From contig JBGTNI010000094.1 of NCBI GenBank assembly GCA_041743105.1, forward strand, positions 1 to 12,279: a DNA stretch of 12,279 nucleotides, in the 5' to 3' direction. This stretch comes from QHCE01 sp041743105. GTDB taxonomy: Bacteria; Actinomycetota; Actinomycetes; Mycobacteriales; QHCE01. The notes below the pieces were generated by a model. It worked only from the letters and a program-made list of their open reading frames with translations, did no database searches and was not told where the DNA came from. A program made the translations under genes and the position numbers. Shown piece after piece: positions 7,182-12,279 of this stretch; positions within the stretch are counted from its first letter, which is position 1, and each line of letters starts with the position of its first letter.

Positions 7182-7265
7182 GTCGGTGGAGCGCAAAGCC
7201 CCGCAGTGGCTGCCGGCTATTCGCGGCAGTACCGTTGCTGGAGCGACATAGAGGAGGAAACCTCG

Positions 7266-8078
7266 ATGGCACCCGCTAGAACCCCTCAAGAAGTAGTCGA
7301 AGGCGTTGTCGACAAGCTCTACCCTTCCGTAGAGGAGTTGGGCCGCGCACAGGCCGGATTGAGGATTTTAGGCACGGCGCCCATTGGCCAAGAGCCTACT
7401 ACGTTTGCCGCCGCTAATAGACTTAGAGAAGCAAGTAATTTGAAATGCGAAGATATGGATACTTCCTTATTAATGCTGAGGAGTGCACTAGAAAGACTGT
7501 TTCAAAGTTACAGGTTGGGATCTACCGGACGGGAAAGTCCGAGTCAGCTGAGGAGAATGGGCTTATATCCCCGACCTGAATTGTCGGAGGGGCTTTCTCC
7601 TCCTCATCCTCTGGATGATTTCTATGACGGAAACCCCGATGCCGTTAAAAGGGTCCTACGAGATATTTTGAAGGTTATTTCACATGAACCCATGTTTAAA
7701 ATCGACGAAACTATTGCACGGTGTCGCAGTGAATTGGACGGGATCCCGAGACAAAAAAGGCGGCCAGCTATCGCCTCTGCAATTTATCAGTTAGGCTTAG
7801 TTATGCCTCGGGTGTACCGTGATACCACCCTAGGTTCACTCACAGGAATGCGAGGCATCGTTACCCAAACGCTGAACCTGACCGGTTTACATAACGATCC
7901 TGATTTTCTACGGTATGGCTGGCCCCATGCCCTGCGCAATGGGCCGCGGCTACCAGGCTCTACGGATATGCCTACGAACCCTCCAGTACAGCTTAAGCCG
8001 ATCGGGGGCGCCCGCCCACCCGCGATCCCCGGCAGAGGCAGGGCACGTAAACGGCGGCTGCCTAGCTCACCGCGATGA
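7266..8078 (+). CDS. Hypothetical protein B, A+T-rich paralogue of the gene at 6253
   Basis: A 270-residue protein of unrecognised family, starting MAPARTPQEVVEGVVDKLYP. It is predicted to be soluble and mostly helical, without a signal peptide or membrane segment. It shares with protein A the N-terminal PQ-VVE-V---LY and LR-LG pattern, AVKRVLRDIL (126-135), MF--DETI-RC-SELDG (143-159), and a C-terminal L-LTGLHNDP block (205-212), then a Pro/Arg-rich basic tail (about 237-270, with GRGRARKRR). About 7400-7900 is visibly A+T-richer than the neighbours and uses codons such as TTA, TTT, AAA and ATT that are scarce in mfd, which suggests recent acquisition or relaxed selection. The last 17 bp overlap the 3' end of the convergent vapC gene. 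No known domain is evident and no function is proposed. Confidence 0.75.
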   Translation: MAPARTPQEVVEGVVDKLYPSVEELGRAQAGLRILGTAPIGQEPTTFAAANRLREASNLKCEDMDTSLLMLRSALERLFQSYRLGSTGRESPSQLRRMGLYPRPELSEGLSPPHPLDDFYDGNPDAVKRVLRDILKVISHEPMFKIDETIARCRSELDGIPRQKRRPAIASAIYQLGLVMPRVYRDTTLGSLTGMRGIVTQTLNLTGLHNDPDFLRYGWPHALRNGPRLPGSTDMPTNPPVQLKPIGGARPPAIPGRGRARKRRLPSSPR

Positions 8079-8454
8079 CGGGCAGCGCATGCTGCTGTGC
8101 AGCGGCGGTGAGCCGTTTATCGTAGGTGACGAAATTGCTAAGCTCCGCGCGGAGGAGCAACGCGGTAGCGAGGTGAATCGCGTCCAAGGAACGAAGGCTT
8201 GCGCCTGGGAGTCGGCTAGCAGAGGAGACGATTGCCTTGCTAACGGGTAGCTGCCCGACATCATCTAGTAGCACGTCTGCGTAACCCAGTTGTCCTGGAC
8301 CGCCGCGTGCTATCGCTCGGCGGACCTCAATAGTTAGCAGGGCACTTGACACGAGTCGTTCTCCCGCGTGTCGAGCAAGAAACTCCATTAACGACCTTGT
8401 CTCAGATTCAGGAAGTACTAGCTTCACAAAAGCTGAGGAATCGAGGTAGATCAA
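8062..8454 (-). CDS. vapC: VapC-type PIN-domain toxin, second module
   Basis: A 130-residue PIN-domain ribonuclease toxin of the type starting MIYLDSSAFVKLVLPE. Expected active-site acids are present: D5, E43 in LTIEVRRA, D91 in RSLDAIHLATA, and D112 in TYDKRL. It is full length. Translation starts with TTG at 8454, and TTGA overlaps the stop of the antitoxin gene, which implies translational coupling. The gene overlaps the 3' end of hypothetical gene B (8062-8078), so transcripts from the two strands share their last bases. It is clearly different from the toxin at 1803-2240 and not a recent copy. Confidence 0.9.
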   Translation of the reverse strand: MIYLDSSAFVKLVLPESETRSLMEFLARHAGERLVSSALLTIEVRRAIARGGPGQLGYADVLLDDVGQLPVSKAIVSSASRLPGASLRSLDAIHLATALLLRAELSNFVTYDKRLTAAAQQHALPVIAVS

Positions 8455-8732
8455 TAGCGTTCCTCGTCCCGCATCTCTGCCAACACTTCACTGAGCGGAC
8501 GAGCACCTGATGGGGTAGGCGGTGGGGGTAGGTGATCCAGGATATTTCCCTTAGCAGCTACAAATTCTCCCGCCGCCTCCAGCCGATCCAAGATTGACGA
8601 TGGCGGCTCGGCCGGCACTAGGTAGGCTGCTAGCTTCCCCCGTTCGGTGACCGCTACCCGCTTCCCGGCTTTGGCTTCGCGTACATAGCGCGACGCGTTC
8701 TGTCGAAGCTCGCGAATTCCAATCGACTCCAC
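8451..8732 (-). CDS. vapB: Phd/YefM-type VapB antitoxin, second module
   Basis: A 93-residue antitoxin. The N-terminal half, MESIGIRELRQNASRYVREA, then GKRVAVTERGKLAAYLVPAE, is the Phd/YefM fold used by one class of VapB proteins to bind DNA as dimers. The C-terminal half (about 45-93) has a Pro-rich linker (PPPPTPSG) and an acidic helix ending RDEERY, expected to contact the toxin. The start is GTG at 8732, chosen because it opens the fold directly and lies 7 nt after a -10-like TACTCT. The reading frame stays open upstream into the peptidase remnant but offers no earlier start codon. Confidence 0.88.
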   Translation of the reverse strand: MESIGIRELRQNASRYVREAKAGKRVAVTERGKLAAYLVPAEPPSSILDRLEAAGEFVAAKGNILDHLPPPPTPSGARPLSEVLAEMRDEERY

Positions 8733-8733
8733 A

Positions 8734-8761
8734 GTAGCAAGAGTAGCATCTAAAGTGCTAC
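8734..8761 (-). promoter_or_regulatory. Promoter and candidate operator of the second vapBC pair
   Basis: Three copies of a 6-bp site surround the predicted promoter: GTAGCA at 8734-8739 and 8743-8748, and its inverse TGCTAC at 8756-8761. The last two form an inverted repeat with a 7-bp spacer. The minus-strand -10 box TACTCT (8740-8745) overlaps the middle copy and ends 7 nt before the GTG start. This fits autorepression by the antitoxin or toxin-antitoxin complex, but binding is inferred. Confidence 0.5.
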
Positions 8762-8804
8762 ATGAGCTGATCTGTTTGCGGCGTCTTGAGAGTGGCGCAA
8801 GGAC

Positions 8805-8873
8805 ATACCAACTCGGGGTGTAGAGCCAGGTGGCGAAGAAGTCGTCCAGCTGCTGGTGGGAGACCCGTTCGGA
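8805..8873 (-). pseudogene. C-terminal remnant of an M1-type metallopeptidase
   Basis: In one minus-strand frame this stretch reads SERVSHQQLDDFF and then ATWLYTPSWY. The pattern RVSGQQLDDFF--WLY-P is characteristic of the C-terminal end of bacterial M1-family (aminopeptidase N-like) zinc peptidases. The zinc-binding HExxH region and the rest of the protein are missing. A stop lies shortly upstream in the same frame, and no start codon is available. It appears to be a decayed fragment. The surrounding 8762-8997 holds no other gene I can support. Confidence 0.6.
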
Positions 8874-8997
8874 GCGGACGATGAAACCCGCTGTAGAGAA
8901 TCAAGTTCCGCCGACATCGGCAAGCCCCAGTGCGTAGGATCCGGCAGGAGACGGATCATGATCTGTACTACATCGATGTAAGAGCGGAGAGCAATAC

Positions 8998-9423
8998 GTG
9001 TTCACCCAAATGGCCCTCCTCCGACCGTGGCGACGCGTGCTGGCGATCGCACTGAGCACGCTTGCCTGCGCGGCGGTGACCGTAACCACTGGGCTAGTGA
9101 CGTCAGCGCCAGCGAATTCCGCACTGGCGGCACCTTTGGAGTGTGGCGAAAAGTACATTTTCCTCTTCGACAAAAACGCTCCCGTATACAACCGTGAGAC
9201 TGACTCCATACCCCTTTGCCCTAACCGCGTGTACTCCCTGGGTGAGGAGAAGCCGAACCTTCATGACAGGGTTGACAGCTGGCGTAACTACTCGGATAGA
9301 ACTGTCTGCCTCTGGGACAAAGGGAACCTGTGGGAGGAGATCGACCGACTGGGCCCCGGCCAACATCACGACGACTTACCAGAGAAGCTCAGAAACCGGG
9401 CCGATGCCGTAGGCCCTTGTTGA
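8998..9423 (+). CDS. Secreted peptidase inhibitor, I36 (SMPI-like) family candidate
   Basis: A 141-residue exported protein. The N-terminus has a basic stretch (RPWRR), a hydrophobic core (about 14-33) and a likely signal peptidase I site after ALA (42-44) or the next Ala. The mature part of about 97 residues has four cysteines (C49, C73, C103, C141), enough for two disulfides, and the pattern DRVDSWRNYSDRTVCLWD near its middle. That pattern matches the beta/gamma-crystallin-like fold of inhibitor family I36, whose model member SMPI blocks metalloproteinases. A purely structural crystallin-like role is possible. GTG 8998 was chosen because GGAG (8986-8989) lies 8 nt upstream; ATG 9010 is an alternative. 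It is a single-gene unit ending at the hairpin 9434-9475. Confidence 0.68.
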   Translation: MFTQMALLRPWRRVLAIALSTLACAAVTVTTGLVTSAPANSALAAPLECGEKYIFLFDKNAPVYNRETDSIPLCPNRVYSLGEEKPNLHDRVDSWRNYSDRTVCLWDKGNLWEEIDRLGPGQHHDDLPEKLRNRADAVGPC

Positions 9424-9433
9424 ACAGCCACGC

Positions 9434-9475
9434 GTGACTGGGTCGCTCTGCCAACGAACAGAGCGACCCAGTCAC
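9434..9475 (+). terminator. Perfect 17-bp hairpin downstream of the secreted inhibitor gene
   Basis: GTGACTGGGTCGCTCTG (9434-9450) and its exact reverse complement (9459-9475) flank an 8-nt loop, beginning 10 bp after the stop codon at 9421-9423. There is no T-tract, as in the other hairpin of this window. It would also insulate the import operon that follows. The remaining spacer to 9588 has a small hairpin TAGAG/CTCTA (9487-9500) but no recognisable RNA gene or riboswitch. Confidence 0.7.
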
Positions 9476-9588
9476 CGTTCGGCGGATAGAGATACCTCTA
9501 GCAACCTCGGCTGGTGTAGTAGTACAGGTGGCCGAGTGGCGAAGCGCGGCAGATTCCGCTGGCGTTTCTGCTATCGCTCGCCCGGTGC

Positions 9589-9594
9589 TAGCGT
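9589..9594 (+). promoter_or_regulatory. -10 box of the import operon, probably leaderless
   Basis: TGCTAGCGT contains an extended -10 form of TANNNT (TAGCGT) ending 8 nt before ATG 9603. A possible -35, TTTCTG (9565-9570), lies 18 nt upstream. No Shine-Dalgarno sequence precedes the start codon. Confidence 0.4.
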
Positions 9595-9602
9595 GCAGCC
9601 TC

Positions 9603-10526
9603 ATGATGAAGTCCGCGCGCATCTCGGCTGTGCTTGCAATCGCCGGCGTACTGCTGATAACCGGCTGCTCCAGCGAATCCACTCAGCCTGACGACGGGGC
9701 ATTCGACGCCACCGTCGCAGCCGCCAACGGCGACGTGCACATCGCCAGCAAGCCTGAACGCGTGGTATCGCTCTCCCCGACTGCCACCGAAATGCTGTTC
9801 GCGATCGGTGCCGGCGAGCAGGTGGTGGCCGTCGACGATCAGTCCAGCTACCCAAAGAACGCGCCCCGCACCTCGCTGTCCGGGCTCACTCCCAGCGCGG
9901 ACGCGATCGCGCAGTATCGGCCCGACCTGGTCGTCGTCGACGCCGACCGCAACGGTGTCGTCGCGGGGCTAAATAAGCTCGACGTCCCGGTACTCGTCGA
10001 GCCCGCAGCCACCACGTTGAACGACAGCTACGACCAACTGGGCGACCTAGGTGCGGCGACCGGCAATAGCGACGCGGCCAAAAAGGTCGTTTCGGATATG
10101 AAAACCAAGCTCGCTGAGGCGGTAGACAGCGTCGATGACGCATCGCGCCGCAGCTACTATCACGAGATCGACAACACCTACTACACCGTGACATCGAAGA
10201 CGTTCATCGGCGGCGTGTACCGCCTATTCAAACTGGACAACATCGCCGATGGTGCTGCTGCGAGCACCGGGAACGACTACCCCCAGCTGAACTCCGAATA
10301 CCTCGTCAAGAGCAATCCCGATCTCATCTTCTTAGCCGACGCGGCATGCTGCGGCCAGTCGGCGACCACCGTGGCTAAGCGGCCTGGCTGGGGTGAGATG
10401 GCGGCGGTGCGGCGCAATCAGGTCATCTCACTCGACGCCGACACCGCGTCGAGGTGGGGGCCGCGAGTGGTGGAATTCGCCGAGGACATCGCGACGGCGA
10501 TCCGCAAAGCCACCGCAAACGGCTGA
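9603..10526 (+). CDS. btuF: Substrate-binding lipoprotein, BtuF-like (cobalamin-type ABC importer)
   Basis: A 307-residue exported lipoprotein that captures the substrate for the permease encoded next. The lipobox is LITGC with C22 as the lipidated cysteine after a short basic and hydrophobic signal peptide. The body is the class III helical-backbone binding fold: ERVVSLSPTATEMLFAIGAG near the N-terminus, YRPDLVVVDADR in the first lobe, and NPDLIFLADAACCGQ, then SRWGPRVVEFAEDIA in the second. These resemble BtuF proteins more than siderophore binders, and the CCG at 249-251 is a feature I recall from actinobacterial relatives. Cobalamin is therefore the best guess, with cobinamide or haem possible. 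The start was set at ATG 9603 by the signal peptide; ATG 9606 would also work. Confidence 0.82.
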   Translation: MMKSARISAVLAIAGVLLITGCSSESTQPDDGAFDATVAAANGDVHIASKPERVVSLSPTATEMLFAIGAGEQVVAVDDQSSYPKNAPRTSLSGLTPSADAIAQYRPDLVVVDADRNGVVAGLNKLDVPVLVEPAATTLNDSYDQLGDLGAATGNSDAAKKVVSDMKTKLAEAVDSVDDASRRSYYHEIDNTYYTVTSKTFIGGVYRLFKLDNIADGAAASTGNDYPQLNSEYLVKSNPDLIFLADAACCGQSATTVAKRPGWGEMAAVRRNQVISLDADTASRWGPRVVEFAEDIATAIRKATANG

Positions 10527-10534
10527 CATCGGAG

Positions 10535-11638
10535 ATGGCGTTTTCGCAGCAACCCACCGCACTCCTCAAGCCACTCCCCGTGACCCGACTGCGGGCGCGG
10601 TGGCTGCTCGGTGCGGTCGGGGCACTGCTGGCCGCGGTGACGGTGGGCATCGCGGCCGGTCCGGTATGGTTCGCCCCCCATCAGGTGCTATTAACGCTGC
10701 TCGACGCGGTTCCCGGCATCGCGCTCGATCCTGGACTAGCCGCCATCGACCAAGCCATCATTACCGAGCTTCGAGCGCCGCGCGTAGTGCTGGCCGCGCT
10801 AGTCGGCGGAGCCTTGGCCCTCGGTGGCGCGTGCTATCAGGGCGTATTTCGGAATCCGTTGGTGGACCCTTATCTACTCGGCTCGGCGGCCGGAGCCGGC
10901 CTGGGCGCGACCATCGCGATTGGATACGCACCGACAGCGGAGATCCTCGGCACCCCCGTCGTTCCAGTGGCAGCATTTTTCGGGGCACTGTTCGGGGTGA
11001 GCCTGGCATATCTGCTGGGTAGTTGGGCCGGCGGCGGCATTGGGGTGGGCGGCATCGGGGTAGGCGGCGGAGTCGCCACATTGATGCTTGCCGGCGTGGC
11101 GGTAGCGGCGTTCCTGACCGCGGTGCAGGCATTCGTGCAACAGCAGAACACCGAGAAGCTGCAACAGATATACGGCTGGATCGTCGGGCAGCTCGGCACC
11201 TCGGATTGGCGCGATGTCTCCACGGTTGCGCCGTACCTTGCGATAGCCACCGTGGTAACACTGCTGCACGGGCGGCTGCTAGATGCGCTGGCACTCGGCG
11301 ACGATGAGGCCACCAGCCTTGGCATACCAGTCCGCCGGGTGCGCGTGGTAGTGCTCGTCGCCGCGTCGTTGGCCACCGGAGCGGCCGTAGCGGTGAGCGG
11401 GCTGATCGGTTTCGTCGGCTTAATCGTGCCGCATATGGTGCGGCGCCTCACCTGCACCAGCTATCGCGTGGTGCTGCCGTTGTCGCTGCTACTCGGCGCG
11501 GCGCTGTTGGTATTAGCCGACGTGGTCGCGCGCAGCGCGCTAGGCGGCGCGGAGCTGCCGATCGGCCTGGTCACCGCGTTCCTGGGCGCGCCGTTCTTCG
11601 CCGGCCTACTGCGGGTCAATAGAAAGTCGCTGGTGTGA
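10535..11638 (+). CDS. btuC: FecCD/BtuC-type ABC importer permease
   Basis: A 367-residue inner-membrane protein with about ten hydrophobic segments, as expected for a BtuC/FecCD permease, which works as a homodimer. Family hallmarks include ELRAPRVVLAALVGGALALG, then YQGVFRNPLVDPYLLGSAAG; GLIGFVGLIVPHMVRRL near 290-306, the coupling region that contacts the ATPase; and the ending ELPIGLVTAFLGAPFFAGLL. It starts 8 nt after the binding-protein stop codon, with GGAG directly before the ATG, and its last bases overlap the ATPase gene (GTGA), so the three genes form one operon. A tandem GGIGV duplication (11033-11062) enlarges the loop before a mid-protein membrane segment. Confidence 0.9.
   Translation: MAFSQQPTALLKPLPVTRLRARWLLGAVGALLAAVTVGIAAGPVWFAPHQVLLTLLDAVPGIALDPGLAAIDQAIITELRAPRVVLAALVGGALALGGACYQGVFRNPLVDPYLLGSAAGAGLGATIAIGYAPTAEILGTPVVPVAAFFGALFGVSLAYLLGSWAGGGIGVGGIGVGGGVATLMLAGVAVAAFLTAVQAFVQQQNTEKLQQIYGWIVGQLGTSDWRDVSTVAPYLAIATVVTLLHGRLLDALALGDDEATSLGIPVRRVRVVVLVAASLATGAAVAVSGLIGFVGLIVPHMVRRLTCTSYRVVLPLSLLLGAALLVLADVVARSALGGAELPIGLVTAFLGAPFFAGLLRVNRKSLV
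11033..11062 (+). repeat. Tandem 15-bp repeat inside the permease gene
   Basis: Two in-frame 15-bp units that differ at two third-codon positions each encode GGIGV (residues 167-176), followed by a partial third GGGV. They lie in a glycine-rich stretch at the edge of a membrane segment. Confidence 0.8.
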
Positions 11639-12279
11639 GCGCCGTAAGCCTGCGCAACGTCACGGTGCGACACGGCCACCGCACGGCAGTGATAGACCTT
11701 TCGTTGGATGTCTCCCCGGGCAGCTGGCTCACAGTCATCGGGCCTAACGGCGCCGGGAAATCCAGTTTGCTGGCTGCACTAGCCGGTGTGCTGCCCTCCG
11801 ACGGCGACATCACATTGAACGGAGTTGCCACCACCACGCTTACCCGACGGCAGCGGGCGCGACAGCTTGCCTACCTGCCACAGGCTCCCGTCTGCCCGGA
11901 TCAGCTGAGCGTGGCCGACTATGTTCTGCTCGGCAGGATGCCGCACGCCGGATACTTTGGCCGCAGCAATGCTTCCGACGAAAAGATCGTCTTCGAGGTG
12001 CTCCAGCGCTTGGAGCTGTCAGACTTCGCGGAGCGGTCGCTGGGATCGCTCTCGGGCGGCGAACGCCAGCGAGTCATGCTGGGTCGTGCGCTCGCGGGGC
12101 AGGCGAGCGTACTGCTCGCCGACGAACCCACAACAGCGCTGGACTTGGGCCACCAACAACGAGTGCTGAAGCTTATCGACCAGCTCCGGCGCAGCGACGG
12201 GCTCACCGTAATCACGGCGATGCACGACCTCACCCTAGCGGCCCAGTACGCCGACCAGTTGGTGTTACTGCACGCCGGA
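11635..12279 (+). CDS. btuD: BtuD/FecE-type ABC importer ATPase (cut by right edge)
   Basis: The first 215 residues of the ATPase that powers the importer. Seen in order: Walker A GPNGAGKS (36-43), Q-loop glutamine Q83 in YLPQ, signature LSGGERQRV (139-147), Walker B VLLADE (159-164) with catalytic E164, D-loop TALD, and the switch histidine H197 in TAMHDLTLA. Everything needed for ATP hydrolysis is already present; only the C-terminal tail of the usual 250-270 residues is missing. The start is GTG 11635, overlapping the permease stop by 4 nt (GTGA). No independent promoter is visible. Confidence 0.93.
   Translation, partial: MSAVSLRNVTVRHGHRTAVIDLSLDVSPGSWLTVIGPNGAGKSSLLAALAGVLPSDGDITLNGVATTTLTRRQRARQLAYLPQAPVCPDQLSVADYVLLGRMPHAGYFGRSNASDEKIVFEVLQRLELSDFAERSLGSLSGGERQRVMLGRALAGQASVLLADEPTTALDLGHQQRVLKLIDQLRRSDGLTVITAMHDLTLAAQYADQLVLLHAG

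Noticed and set aside
7206..7265. Upstream start for hypothetical protein B
   Set aside because: AGGAGG at 7252-7257 is ideally placed for ATG 7266, and the paralogue starts at the matching position after the same CCTCG.
6253..8078. Gene A and gene B as a toxin-antitoxin or toxin-immunity pair
   Set aside because: They are homologous to each other and each has its own promoter-like box and ribosome site, so they look like paralogues rather than a two-component module.
8750..8959. 69-codon minus-strand frame ahead of the second vapB
   Set aside because: Its product is Ser/Pro-rich out-of-frame sequence; the peptidase-like signature is in a different frame of the same strand.
9476..9602. Cobalamin riboswitch or tRNA-like sequence ahead of btuF (GGTGGCCGAGTGGCGAAG near 9527-9544)
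   Set aside because: The string resembles the start of a serine or leucine tRNA, but no anticodon arm, GGTTCGA loop or closing acceptor stem follows. The conserved B12-box and other riboswitch core elements were not found, and the promoter predicts a leaderless mRNA.
10454..10534. Upstream extension of the permease start into the btuF gene
   Set aside because: The extra 27 residues are an out-of-frame reading of the BtuF C-terminus, very Arg/Gly-rich; ATG 10535 directly follows the btuF stop and starts a normal permease.
1..12279. CRISPR arrays, rRNA or prophage structural genes
   Set aside because: No regularly spaced short repeats, no rRNA-like conserved stretches, and no phage head, tail or integrase proteins were seen; the only long repeat is the two-copy 69-bp element.

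Overview
The window looks like a chromosomal segment from an actinobacterium, moderately GC-rich (by eye near 60% G+C) and probably from or near the Mycobacteriales. The basis is the Mfd protein sequence, two VapBC pairs, GTG and TTG starts, and repeated signs of leaderless transcription: a TANNNT -10 box 6-8 nt before the start codon at six genes. I cannot name a genus.

Layout, left to right. At 1-200 (minus strand) is the 5' end of an ISAzo13-family transposase that runs off the left edge. Two plus-strand genes follow: a VOC/glyoxalase-fold protein (219-791) whose N-terminus may be altered by the insertion sequence, and a stand-alone ATP-grasp ligase (819-1709). A perfect 20-bp hairpin separates these from a minus-strand block: vapC and vapB (1803-2483) and, upstream of them, mfd (2536-6084), the transcription-repair coupling factor.

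The centre (about 6064-8078) is the most unusual part. Two diverged paralogues of unknown function (6253-7011 and 7266-8078) lie in tandem, divergent from mfd. Each is preceded by a 69-bp sequence that matches at 68 of 69 positions, although the genes have drifted far apart. The repeat carries the mfd promoter, start codon and first seven codons, so the second copy is an orphan mfd start next to no mfd gene. The second paralogue is visibly A+T-richer than its surroundings and overlaps the convergent vapC gene at its 3' end.

The right part holds a second toxin-antitoxin pair (vapC/Phd-type vapB, 8062-8732), a short remnant of an M1-type metallopeptidase C-terminus (8805-8873), a secreted I36-like (SMPI-type) peptidase inhibitor candidate (8998-9423) ended by a perfect 17-bp hairpin, and a tightly packed import operon of the BtuFCD type: lipoprotein binding protein, FecCD permease and ATPase (the last cut by the right edge). 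The operon probably imports cobalamin or a related corrinoid or metal chelate. No cobalamin riboswitch was found upstream.

The insertion sequence, two toxin-antitoxin modules, a gene remnant, an orphan promoter copy and an A+T-rich paralogue pair suggest that both sides of the conserved mfd gene are accessory, rearrangement-prone DNA.
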